The notes below the pieces were generated by a model. That model ran no database searches. It was not told the DNA's origin and worked only from the letters and a program-made list of their open reading frames with translations. A stretch of DNA of 64,000 nt from Mariniblastus sp. Its GTDB lineage: Bacteria > Planctomycetota > Planctomycetia > Pirellulales > Pirellulaceae. The stretch lies in contig JAQXDZ010000066.1 in NCBI GenBank assembly GCA_029251085.1, positions 24,096 through 88,095 of the forward strand, written 5' to 3'. Below are positions 27,632 to 35,983 of the stretch, in pieces. The number at the start of each line of letters is the position of its first letter. The first letter of the stretch is position 1. The position numbers were made by a program, and so were the translations under genes.

Positions 27632-27665
27632 AAAAAACGGCACTCCCCACGTTGGGCAGTGCCGT
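27632..27665 (-). terminator. Strong Rho-independent terminator of the MoxR/BatA operon
   Basis: Minus-strand hairpin: ACGGCACT pairs with AGTGCCGT, then after one C-C mismatch CCCA pairs with TGGG around a three-base loop. It is followed by TTTTTTA. It lies 31 bp after the TAA that ends the extended reading frame, which supports that TAA as the natural gene end. Confidence 0.85.
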
Positions 27666-27695
27666 AATACTTGTCTTAGCTAATTAAAATGGCAG

Positions 27696-27962
27696 TTACT
27701 TTTCACCTTCGCCATTCGCAGCCTCGGTGTATCGTTCGACAATGTCGCGATACCTCGCGGGCAACTTTTCTTTTACAGCGTTGTTGGCAGGATCTCGACT
27801 ACGATCTCTCAAGCGACTCCAGGGACTTGCTGGGGAATCGTCGTACGATTTCTTCACAACCTGTCCGTTGGGATTACTACTTGTTCCACCTTTTTGGCTC
27901 TTCTTACTTTGACTTGGCTTTGACTGAGCTTGCTTCTGACCAGAAGCTTTTTTACTCGCCTC
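27696..27962 (-). other. In-frame 88-codon extension after the TGA, ending in TAA
   Basis: Directly after the TGA at 27963-27965 the same frame runs through 88 sense codons to a TAA at 27696-27698; I counted them codon by codon. The product begins EASKKASGQ, continues Lys/Gln/Ser-rich, and ends 'SPWSRLRDRSRDPANNAVKEKLPARYRDIVERY' plus a short tail. The last part has the look of a conserved C-terminus (Trp/Arg/Asp motif and an amphipathic 'LPARYRDIVERY' helix as in other planctomycete proteins of such operons). No ATG with a ribosome site opens it separately; only a GTG and a TTG occur inside. The extended protein would be about 356 residues. Confidence 0.6.
27932..27947 (-). promoter_or_regulatory. 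SECIS-like hairpin after the in-frame TGA
   Basis: On the coding strand GCTTCT-GGTC-AGAAGC forms a perfect 6-bp stem with a GGTC tetraloop. The loop begins 21 nt after the TGA. The usual description of bacterial SECIS elements asks for a short stem 3' of the UGA, an apical loop about 16-37 nt away and a G in the first two loop positions; the E. coli fdhF loop also contains GGUC. All are met, but the stem is short and chance is possible. Confidence 0.35.
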
Positions 27963-28766
27963 TCAGGTACCGCCTTTTTTACAGTTTGAACTGCACTCCT
28001 TTTTCTCCTCCTCTTTGATGAGTTTCGTCAGCATACTGACGATCTTATCCTGCTCATCTTGCGTGACTTCATCCGTCTCCACTAATTCCAAACGCCGTCG
28101 CGAATAATCCATTCTCTGGTAAACATCATCTAATTTACCTTTCTGAATCGATTGAATTTGCTGAACCTGCCGCCACGCACTCACCCGCAGTCTCTCCGGA
28201 GCGTTCGGATTGAATTGAAGGAATCGCATCAACGATTCAACCGCTTCCTGATTCTTCAAAAGCCCCGCCTGGGCAACACCCAAGTAATACTGTGCGCTGC
28301 CCTGATGTACGGTGAAACCGCTGAGATCACCAACCAAATTTTCCAAACATGGCATGGCATCCTCAAAACGCTCTTCGTTCATCAGCGTTCTTGCGAGATA
28401 AAAACTTGCGTCACCGGCGAGATACTTATCGTCAGACTGCTGCAACGGCGAAAGAAGTTCAATGGCTTGCTCGTACCCACCACTTGTATCCGATGCTGCA
28501 ATCGCATCTGAATATTTGGGGTACATCAAAATCAGTGACTCAGTGAGAGCATCAGAAAAATCACTGTCCGCCCCGGAAACTGTTTTTTGTATCGCTGTCT
28601 TTTGTGACGCGGGAACAGTTTCCAGTGAATTGATGTGCGCTAGAAAAGATGCTTTGACCTTTTCGGAATGTTGATCGTTTGCTTCTACCGAATTCGTCAC
28701 TCCAACGAACATAACACCCATCGCCAACAGGCCGAGTGCGGTCTGGAATAATCGTCCAATTTTCAT
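27963..28766 (-). CDS. Secreted TPR-like protein ending at an in-frame TGA (possible readthrough gene)
   Basis: 267 residues from the ATG at 28766, chosen because GAGGTGAT lies seven bases upstream and a signal peptide follows ('MKIGRLFQTALGLLAMGVMFVGVTNSVEA'). The ORF track begins 13 codons earlier. Residues about 80-200 are TPR-like helix pairs ('SFYLARTLMNEERFEDAMPCLENL', 'AQYYLGVAQAGLLKNQEAVESLMRFLQFNP'). The end 'LIKEEEKKECSSNCKKGGT' carries a CxxxC motif just before TGA. It is the last gene of the MoxR/BatA operon, after a 184-bp gap. The frame remains open beyond the TGA (see the extension entry), so the functional protein may be longer. No enzymatic motif is seen; a periplasmic scaffold role is inferred from context. 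Confidence 0.75.
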   Translation of the reverse strand: MKIGRLFQTALGLLAMGVMFVGVTNSVEANDQHSEKVKASFLAHINSLETVPASQKTAIQKTVSGADSDFSDALTESLILMYPKYSDAIAASDTSGGYEQAIELLSPLQQSDDKYLAGDASFYLARTLMNEERFEDAMPCLENLVGDLSGFTVHQGSAQYYLGVAQAGLLKNQEAVESLMRFLQFNPNAPERLRVSAWRQVQQIQSIQKGKLDDVYQRMDYSRRRLELVETDEVTQDEQDKIVSMLTKLIKEEEKKECSSNCKKGGT

Positions 28767-28950
28767 TTCAATCACCTCGTTAATTTCGCAAGCGATAATA
28801 CGCAATCTGAAAGTTCTTCTATCTCATATTATTCAACAAAAGGCCACCGAGACCATCACCTTAAACTCGAAAAAAACCAATTCAGCCACTAAAAATAGCT
28901 TTTCAGCAATTTAAACCGGTTTTTCTGCCGCATTTATTGAACCCAAGAAA

Positions 28951-30903
28951 TCACTGATCGTTCTCTTTTTCCATGATCCGTTCGGTCATTTCCAGCAATT
29001 TAGCCTGCAATTCAGCTGCATTCATCGCCTCCTGGTCCAACAACTTCTCCAAATCCTCTTGTCCACGTAACTGCTCAACCTTTTTTGTCCGCCGGTTGAG
29101 CCTCATCTGTTGAATCCTTAACACTTTTAGCTCCGCGGATTTTTTCAACAGGGGTTGGTCACCTCCGCCGCCACCGCCACCTCCGCCGCCTCCGCCACCG
29201 CCGCCTTCGTTTTGAGCTTCTTTCAAAGCATCAATGAGATCAGCAATGGTCGATTCGATTTCCTTTTGCAACAACTGAGTAAGTTGCCCCGTGCGTTCTA
29301 AAGCCAATAACTCAGAAGCCCGATCCAAATCGACTTTTAAATCTTGCACAATTTCAGGAAACACAATACTCGTACCATCCTCCAAAAGCAGGTCGTAAGC
29401 TTGCTGACCCAACTCGCTAATTTCAGACTCTTCATTCGAGATTCGCAACATTAGCAATTGATCTCGACGGCCTAGATTTTTCAAGTTAGTTAACTTGTCA
29501 TCCAACTCAACCGTCATCACCCCCGCAATGACCTGCCGGTCATACATTTCTTTAAACCGCGCCTCTAAACGAGCAAGTTTTTCCTGACGAGTTTCCTCCC
29601 GCAATTGCTTCAGACGATCCTCAATTTCCTCCAGAGCTTCTTCCATCTGTTTCTCTGCTTGCTTCTGTTTTTTCTGAGCTTCCTTTGGATCTTGGTCATC
29701 CAAGTCTCCCGACGCACCTTTCATTGACTCACCGGCCTGATCCATTTTACTTTGACCGGGCTGTTTTTGCTTACCAGAATCAGACTGCTCGCCGGGCTCT
29801 TCTTCTGGCTTGGGAGCCTTTTTCATCTCTTCAAGAATGTCCATAGTTTTGTCACGATTACGACGCTGCTCTTCGGCCATTTGCTGCAACGCTTCGGGCG
29901 GTAATGTCTCAATTCGACGTTTCTCTTTTTTGATTTCGGAAAGGGCCTGATTCATATCAGCTAACGCTTTCTGCTCCTCCGCCTTAGCATCGTCTGGCTT
30001 GCCAGTTCCTAATTTTTCCTCGGCTTTTTTCTGGTGTTCAATCGCCTTATCCAGTGCCTTCTGCCCGGGTTGAGCAGGTTCTGACTGGCCCCCCGGCTTA
30101 CCGTCACTCGGCTTACCGTCACTCGGCTTACCATCACTCGGCTTACCATCACTCGGCTTACCATCACTCGGCTTACCATCGTTTGCTGATTCAGGGTCTT
30201 CCGAGCCAGAAATTTCCTTTTTCAGTGATTCTGTCTGTTTTCGAATTTCGAATTGCTCATCGGCAACGCCATCCAGCGCTCGCAAACCCGCGTTTGATTT
30301 CGCATCTGTGTTTTCGATAACCTCTGTTTGCTTGCCGATCAGATTTTCCAATTTTTTAATCTGGGCTTCCAAGTTCTTAATCGTCTTATCTTTTTCAGCA
30401 ATCTTTTCAGTATCTTTGGTTTGACTTTTCTGCTCTTGCAGTCGCTCTTGAATTTGCTGTTTCCAGCGTTCGAGCATTTTCTCTTGATCCTTCTTTGATG
30501 CTTTTTGATCTTTTTGTTGCGTAAGCAGTCGAATCAAGGCCTCCAAATTCTGAATTACTTCGTCTAATAACTGATCGGCTTCCTGATACTTTTCGGTATC
30601 GAGAAGCGAACTTATCTGAGCCATTTTTTTCGTGATTAGTCGTTCTTTCGATTGCTGATAAGCAGCAACGAGCAGTTTTGCGCGTTCGGGTTCCTTTTCC
30701 CGAAGCTTCTCAGCGATGACCGTCAGCTTTGTCTCCAATTCGGACATTTTCCGTTCAACGAGACGCTGACGAACCCCTAGTTCCGTTTTTAAATCGGAGC
30801 CCTTAGTGTCATCTTGCGCTACCAGCGCGCCTAGGTTTGCTATCGAAACGAGGGCGGCGATGATTGCCACTCTTAAAAAACTTAATCGGTTTTCTACTAC
30901 CAT
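28951..30903 (-). CDS. Secreted coiled-coil protein with SDGKP repeats and a poly-glycine tract
   Basis: 650 residues from the ATG at 30903, which has GAGGAG seven bases upstream and opens a signal peptide ('LSFLRVAIIAALVSIANLGALVAQ'). Nearly all of the rest is charged helix: residues about 30-200 and 260-430 predict long coiled coils. They are separated by a (SDGKP)n linker and followed by a globular helical part ('RRDQLLMLRISNEESEISELGQQAYDLLLEDGTSIVFPEIVQDLKVDL'). A run of about 15 glycines lies near the C-terminus before 'LKVLRIQQMRLNRRTKKVEQLRG'. It sits between the DUF4175-like gene (27-66 bp) and the TPR-like gene. A scaffold in the same envelope complex is likely, but its family is unknown to me. 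Confidence 0.7.
   Translation of the reverse strand: MVVENRLSFLRVAIIAALVSIANLGALVAQDDTKGSDLKTELGVRQRLVERKMSELETKLTVIAEKLREKEPERAKLLVAAYQQSKERLITKKMAQISSLLDTEKYQEADQLLDEVIQNLEALIRLLTQQKDQKASKKDQEKMLERWKQQIQERLQEQKSQTKDTEKIAEKDKTIKNLEAQIKKLENLIGKQTEVIENTDAKSNAGLRALDGVADEQFEIRKQTESLKKEISGSEDPESANDGKPSDGKPSDGKPSDGKPSDGKPSDGKPGGQSEPAQPGQKALDKAIEHQKKAEEKLGTGKPDDAKAEEQKALADMNQALSEIKKEKRRIETLPPEALQQMAEEQRRNRDKTMDILEEMKKAPKPEEEPGEQSDSGKQKQPGQSKMDQAGESMKGASGDLDDQDPKEAQKKQKQAEKQMEEALEEIEDRLKQLREETRQEKLARLEARFKEMYDRQVIAGVMTVELDDKLTNLKNLGRRDQLLMLRISNEESEISELGQQAYDLLLEDGTSIVFPEIVQDLKVDLDRASELLALERTGQLTQLLQKEIESTIADLIDALKEAQNEGGGGGGGGGGGGGGGDQPLLKKSAELKVLRIQQMRLNRRTKKVEQLRGQEDLEKLLDQEAMNAAELQAKLLEMTERIMEKENDQ
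29164..29207. repeat. GGN codon run encoding a poly-glycine tract
   Basis: A run of CCN triplets on the plus strand (GGN on the coding strand) encodes about 15 consecutive glycines. This is a flexible linker and a slippage-prone sequence. A similar but less pure Gly-rich run is in the dnaJ-like gene at 57.2 kb. Confidence 0.8.
30094..30180. repeat. 15-bp tandem repeat encoding SDGKP
   Basis: Five full copies and one partial copy of CGGCTTACC(A/G)TCACT, identical except for one A/G position that splits the array into two sub-blocks (two G copies then A copies). They encode the pentapeptide SDGKP on the minus strand. The near-identity points to recent expansion. Confidence 0.95.
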
Positions 30904-30969
30904 TCCCTTGCTCCTCTTTGCCCAACCTGACCCACAGTCCATAACGTCTTATTTGGCAAAATGTTAGAT

Positions 30970-33216
30970 TTATTTATCAAAAATATCGTCGTCATCACCA
31001 TCGAATATCCCATCGTCGGGATTTATACGATCTTTGATACCGCCTTTGATCTCTGTCGTTTTGCTTTTCACTTCGAGGAAATCATTAATAATTTCCTGGA
31101 AGCTTTCTGAGTCCGCCATCGCACTCAGAATTCTTTTCATTTCCTCAAGTATCGCGAGTTGCAGTTCGACCGACTGATCCACAATCTCTTCTAACTCAGC
31201 CTGATTCCGAACTGCTCGTCGAGCATTATCAAATTGCCGACTGGCTAAAGAAATCATTTCAGAATCAAGCTGCCGAATTGGCCCGATAATCCGTTCATCA
31301 AATCTCGTTTCAATTCGTTGTTCGGGAGCCAGTTGATTTTCAGCTTCATCCAATCGATTATTTTTCACTTCAACCAAAAACTCTTCGAACCGATTCGCCA
31401 CGCGATCCAATACCGTGCCAACTCCTTTTTGTTTCCGCACCAGCGCAATCAGTGCGGCTTCGCGTTTCGAATCGAATTCTTCCTGACTCACACTGTCGGT
31501 TCGCGTCCTTGCCGCGATCGCTTGAATCTCAGTCATCAAAGCTAACTGAACCTGATAGGCTTGATCATCAAATGCTTTTCGTTGCTCGACTTCCCGCCTC
31601 AACAAATCTGCTCGCAACTCTTCATCCGTCACGACTCTCAACAAAAATTCCTGAGAACGACCGACATTTGGTTTCCCCGGGTAATTATCTTTGGCAGTCA
31701 CCGAAAATCGAAAGCTAGTACCGGGAGATAGGCCCAGCGGCTCGAGATCCAATTCAGCAAAATCTTTGATTTGCCGCACCGGTAGACCGTCTTCCCCGGG
31801 CCGTGGTTCCGCGAACACCAACTCCCGCTGGCCAGTTTTCTCGTCATTATCACCCGTCTTCCAAGTCGCATCGAAAGCCAATTGTGTTAGTCCATAGGAA
31901 TCAACGGCCTGGTACGAAGTTGGCAAGTTCGCTCTGGCCGACACCAACCCGCTAATCCCAAGTAAGCTCGCTCTAATTTTTGGCGAATCATCGTCCTTAA
32001 TTGTTACCCGAAACTTAGACCGGCGAGCTCCTTTCATTCCGGAGCTGTCAACCAATTCGAACTCATATTCACCGCCAACCAATTCCTCGCCCTCTCCCGG
32101 AATAGTTAAGCTGAATTCTGTATCATTCTCGCCAGACTGCATCGCATAAACTTTTTCGTCGATCTTCAGGTTCGCTGCAGACAGAGATTTATTCGTCTTG
32201 ATTCCAATCTCCAACCGACTGCCAACTAAAACCGAATGCGGCCCCGCTCCCTGCAGTTCCTTCCGGAGCACTCCCGTATAGGCTGGCATCAGCACATCTA
32301 AGTTCAGCTGAATTACACTGGGCGGCTCAACTAGTTTTACATCGACCCACGAAGTCACATCATCGCCACCGGATGCTCGGAACCGAAACGGAGACGAAAC
32401 GTTATGAAACACAAAAACGTGCTCGCGTCCATCTAACTTCCCCGTCGGTTTCATTTGGTGGAACGTTTTCCCACCTTGATGGCTAATCTCCAAAGAGACC
32501 GACACGTCTTTCTCAAGACTATCTTCGCTCACGCGAACCAACTGGCGATGATCCCCACCACGAGGCAAAATCAATTCACCGTCGACCGCTCCGACAATTT
32601 CGAGATAGGTCGCTTGTGGCCATTGATCTTCGAGTAACAAGATGTTTCGATTAAACCAAGTCCTCAAAAAATCTGTCTGAGCGACTCCAATGCCAACACC
32701 CGCAGCCATTCCAATACCGGCGATCAACAACAACCAGTTTTGAAAATGCCGGCTAAGATCGAGAGCCTTGGAAAAATCAACTGCCTTCGATTTTTCGATC
32801 CCTTGCTCAATCGTCGCCGCAGCCAACTCCGCAGACGTCCCCCACTGTTTCCATTCTTCTTCTCGAGATAACTGAACACTGGAAAGTAAACTTTCCTTCA
32901 ACTCAGGGTTTTTACTTTCAACTTCATAAATCAAGGCATCGTCACTGAGTCGAGACAATAATGGCTTGAGCACCCGAACGCCAAAATAGACCACGGCGGC
33001 GATGGCCATTGCAATCAGCATCACCACCCGCTGAGCAAAGTCCATTTTAAACAGCCGATCCAACGCTACATCACAGGCCAGAACCGCCAAGATAGCAATC
33101 AACCAGCGCCCCAACCCATGGATTAGGATCCAACGCGTTAATTTACTTCGCATGCGAAGCAGTTTTTCCATGACCAGTTTGGGCATGTTTTTAGAGGTTG
33201 TCGTGACCGATGCCAT
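30970..33216 (-). CDS. DUF4175-like membrane protein
   Basis: 748 residues. Two transmembrane helices near the N-terminus ('WLIAILAVLACDVALDRLF', 'VVMLIAMAIAAVVYFGV') are followed by 'DDALIYEVESKNPELKESLLSSVQLSREEEW', the family-like motif of an aligned helix before a third membrane segment at about 165-185. A long periplasmic part with beta-sandwich character follows ('VQLNLDVLMPAYTGVLRKELQGAGPHSVLVGSRLEIGIKTN'), then helical stretches and an acidic tail ('DGIFDGDDDDIF'). This layout is that of the DUF4175 proteins seen in BatA/MoxR operons. A paralogue is at 48.5-50.2 kb. Probably a membrane component of the operon's complex. Confidence 0.7.
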   Translation of the reverse strand: MASVTTTSKNMPKLVMEKLLRMRSKLTRWILIHGLGRWLIAILAVLACDVALDRLFKMDFAQRVVMLIAMAIAAVVYFGVRVLKPLLSRLSDDALIYEVESKNPELKESLLSSVQLSREEEWKQWGTSAELAAATIEQGIEKSKAVDFSKALDLSRHFQNWLLLIAGIGMAAGVGIGVAQTDFLRTWFNRNILLLEDQWPQATYLEIVGAVDGELILPRGGDHRQLVRVSEDSLEKDVSVSLEISHQGGKTFHQMKPTGKLDGREHVFVFHNVSSPFRFRASGGDDVTSWVDVKLVEPPSVIQLNLDVLMPAYTGVLRKELQGAGPHSVLVGSRLEIGIKTNKSLSAANLKIDEKVYAMQSGENDTEFSLTIPGEGEELVGGEYEFELVDSSGMKGARRSKFRVTIKDDDSPKIRASLLGISGLVSARANLPTSYQAVDSYGLTQLAFDATWKTGDNDEKTGQRELVFAEPRPGEDGLPVRQIKDFAELDLEPLGLSPGTSFRFSVTAKDNYPGKPNVGRSQEFLLRVVTDEELRADLLRREVEQRKAFDDQAYQVQLALMTEIQAIAARTRTDSVSQEEFDSKREAALIALVRKQKGVGTVLDRVANRFEEFLVEVKNNRLDEAENQLAPEQRIETRFDERIIGPIRQLDSEMISLASRQFDNARRAVRNQAELEEIVDQSVELQLAILEEMKRILSAMADSESFQEIINDFLEVKSKTTEIKGGIKDRINPDDGIFDGDDDDIFDK

Positions 33217-33308
33217 TGAAAACGCTTACCTTGAATTTGCCGATTTCTAAATCGCCTGTTAGTTCTTTACCTTGAAAGTCGAGACCAGTCTCAACATCAA
33301 CCATTTTG

Positions 33309-35900
33309 CTACAACAACTTGTACCACTTACGTAAAATCCACTCGATGGACAGCAACGCAACTGGCAACCCATAAAACAACCACCGCAGATACGGATTAA
33401 CATCCCAAAGTGGCTTCGGCGGACTGTTGAATTCAGCCCGAGTCACCAACGTTGGCAATACATCCGGCACACTGGCAAGTTGCTCCAGCCGAAAATACTT
33501 ACCGCCTGACTGGTCAGCTATTTCTGTTAATAATTTTTCGTTCAACCAGTAGGCACCCGATTCGGCACTCGGAGGAACCACACGAAACGCAATTGGATCG
33601 ATCAACTTGCCCTCGGCATCACCTGCACCAAATGAAACCGTTCCTTCAAAATTGCCAACTCGCTGAGCGACAAAAGTACCTTCATAGCTACCCTCTTGAT
33701 TGGGGAGCATTTTCAACTCCACAGTCTGGGTTCGCCCATCCTCGGCTCGCACGATTGCTTTTTGAATTGGGGCGGTCGATGGCTTGAATTGCTCGTCCAG
33801 CACCCGGGCTACCAATAACACCCGATCTCCAAGTTCAAACTCAGATTTCTCCGTATCGATAAACCCCCTCCGTGATCCTTGCAGGGAACGAGTCTCTACG
33901 AGATACCGAACAACCTGGATCCAAAACCTATCAAAATACTGCGCCTGCACACCAACCGGTCGCCACCGAAACGACTCCTGAAAACCAAGGTATAACACGG
34001 ATCCGGCACCGTATCGGCCTGCGACCATCAATGGCTGGTTCCCTTCGGCATTGACCTGATCCCCGCTTTCCAACAACACTCGCGCTGTCGGCTTGGCAGC
34101 AATCGCAGGGAAACTCCATAACACACTGGGAATCAAATCCCATATCTTGGCGTTGTCCCCCGGGTCACTGCGGAAACTCATGACCGGGTGGTCAAGGTTG
34201 TGATTGACCACAAGCATTTGCCCGGACCGCATCTCTTTGGCAGATGCAAGCGCCTCCACCGTATCGATAAACTCAGTGTCTCCAAACCTTACAGGGAGTA
34301 ACTCGCGAATCGATTTCAACCGATTCATCGTGACGAATTCACTTGTGTGCTGAGGGCCCGCCATAAACAAAACCCCGCCTGCTTTAAACTTGCAAAAGTC
34401 CTTCAGCAGATCCATCCAATTTTCATCGAACTCCTCTGGATTTGGGTCAAACATCATCACGACGTTGTATGCTCCCAATTCATCAATCGTCCGCGGCAAT
34501 CGCGAAATTGGCGCATTGCCCTCTTGAGGTCGCGTTTCATCCATCGTCTGAAGCCAACAGCTTAGCGAAATGGTCTGATCCCGCTGCAGTAACTTGTAAA
34601 CATGCTGGTAATCCCAACTAGCCTCACCCGCCACCAACAAAACCTTTACCTTCTCATCAACGACTTCCATCTCCGAGGTCACCCGCGCGTTGTCGGCGAC
34701 TTCAGTTTCATCTTCCAACGCTTTGACTTGTACCGTAAATACATACTTACCAGACCGGTTCAGAATATGATCAAAATCAACTCGAATTCGCCCACCGTTT
34801 TCAGGAATGGGGACGTTTTTCGATTTTACTTTTTCTGGCAATCCCGGTTTGCCAGTCCGTGAATCAACTTGCTGCTGAATCAATTCGACTTCAATTTGAG
34901 CCGGCATACCTTCATCGCCAACCTGCGAGGTCTGCAGTACAGCTTCTATCTCAAAAGGCTCGTCAGGATAGGCTCGATCACGCACGTAAACTTCGGTGAC
35001 GGCTATGTTTTTTGGTGGATTCGGATCGCCGACACCAACGACAAAGATCGGCACACCTTGCTCCGCCGCTTTCTGAGCAATTTCAACTGGATCTTCACTT
35101 CCATTATGCTGCCCATCACTAATCAAAAGAATTGCAGACAATCGGCTCGCATCATCGAGCGACTCACGCAACGCTTGCCAAATATCCGTCCCCAAGCCGC
35201 TGGCTTCGAGATCTGGAATCGTTTTGCGGATTAGCCCCTCGGCTTCTTGGTCTTCCGGATCCGCCGGCGTGTCTGAGGCCTCTGGTTCTGAATCTTCGGT
35301 CTGCTTTTTCACATTCGCCGGTATCACTGCGATGGGCACATTGCCATCAGAAAAATTGACAATCCGAAGTGCTCCCTTGTCTTTCAACTCTTCCAACAAT
35401 GCTGGATTCTTTGCGAACGCTTGATTAACGAGCGCGGATCGCTTTACCTGCCCATCACCAATCGCGGCAACAGACAAACCGGTAAGCTCTGCCAATTTTT
35501 TCTGTTGATCTTCACTGCGATAACTGTCTCCGCGGTCGAATGAAAGAGAGCTATCTCGCAACATTGCGATCGTTGGCTTGATTTCATTTACTTGCTGGTA
35601 AAACACGGAGGGTTTCAAGAACATCATGATCAGCAACAGCAGTACGGCCAACCGCAGGGCGCCCATCGCCAACTTGATGGGCATTGGGCAGGTATTGATC
35701 TCTCGGCGGTACATCCAAAAAACACCAAACACCACCGCCGCTAATATCGCAAGCAGAACAAAGACACCCCAGGACTCTGGCATGTTCGACCATTGCAATC
35801 GGGGCGTGCCAGCGCGATCGGGGTCGGCGCCAACCAACCACTCCAACAATCTACTTTCGGCAATAAAATTCAACGTTTTCTCAATTCTTACAATGATCAA
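33309..35900 (-). CDS. Membrane-anchored VWA-domain protein with glutamine-amidotransferase-like region
   Basis: 863 residues. Two helices near residues 48-70 and 78-95 precede a von Willebrand A domain whose MIDAS motif reads 'LRDSSLSFD' and which ends 'AILLISDGQHNGSEDPVEIAQKAAEQGVPIFVVGVG'. Next come a beta-sandwich part ('ITVTEVYVRD'-type) and a GATase1-like segment ('KVLLVAGEASWDYQHVYKLLQRD... VVMMFDPNP... GGVLFMAGPQH'), then a C-terminal helix ('WLFYGLPVALLSIEWIL'). Similar fusions occur with BatA and DUF4175 genes. The listed start is a TTG and may not be real; the first ATG is at 35780, so the true N-terminus is uncertain. No protease or ligase activity can be assigned. Confidence 0.75.
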   Translation of the reverse strand: MIIVRIEKTLNFIAESRLLEWLVGADPDRAGTPRLQWSNMPESWGVFVLLAILAAVVFGVFWMYRREINTCPMPIKLAMGALRLAVLLLLIMMFLKPSVFYQQVNEIKPTIAMLRDSSLSFDRGDSYRSEDQQKKLAELTGLSVAAIGDGQVKRSALVNQAFAKNPALLEELKDKGALRIVNFSDGNVPIAVIPANVKKQTEDSEPEASDTPADPEDQEAEGLIRKTIPDLEASGLGTDIWQALRESLDDASRLSAILLISDGQHNGSEDPVEIAQKAAEQGVPIFVVGVGDPNPPKNIAVTEVYVRDRAYPDEPFEIEAVLQTSQVGDEGMPAQIEVELIQQQVDSRTGKPGLPEKVKSKNVPIPENGGRIRVDFDHILNRSGKYVFTVQVKALEDETEVADNARVTSEMEVVDEKVKVLLVAGEASWDYQHVYKLLQRDQTISLSCWLQTMDETRPQEGNAPISRLPRTIDELGAYNVVMMFDPNPEEFDENWMDLLKDFCKFKAGGVLFMAGPQHTSEFVTMNRLKSIRELLPVRFGDTEFIDTVEALASAKEMRSGQMLVVNHNLDHPVMSFRSDPGDNAKIWDLIPSVLWSFPAIAAKPTARVLLESGDQVNAEGNQPLMVAGRYGAGSVLYLGFQESFRWRPVGVQAQYFDRFWIQVVRYLVETRSLQGSRRGFIDTEKSEFELGDRVLLVARVLDEQFKPSTAPIQKAIVRAEDGRTQTVELKMLPNQEGSYEGTFVAQRVGNFEGTVSFGAGDAEGKLIDPIAFRVVPPSAESGAYWLNEKLLTEIADQSGGKYFRLEQLASVPDVLPTLVTRAEFNSPPKPLWDVNPYLRWLFYGLPVALLSIEWILRKWYKLL

Positions 35901-35983
35901 ATTCGTCGGCCAGCAGTTTCCGATTCGTTTATCGAATCACTTACTCACCAACCATAAACAAGCGCGACGGCACGCTTCCCCAA

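Noticed and set aside
27963-28018. Programmed frameshift at the TGTAAAAAAGGC run as the explanation of the interrupted TPR-like gene
   Set aside because: The coding-like continuation is in the same frame as the upstream gene, so a -1 or +1 shift would leave it rather than reach it. Readthrough, mutation or sequencing error fit better.
30094-30180. CRISPR-like array
   Set aside because: The units are 15 bp without spacers and lie in frame inside a coding gene.
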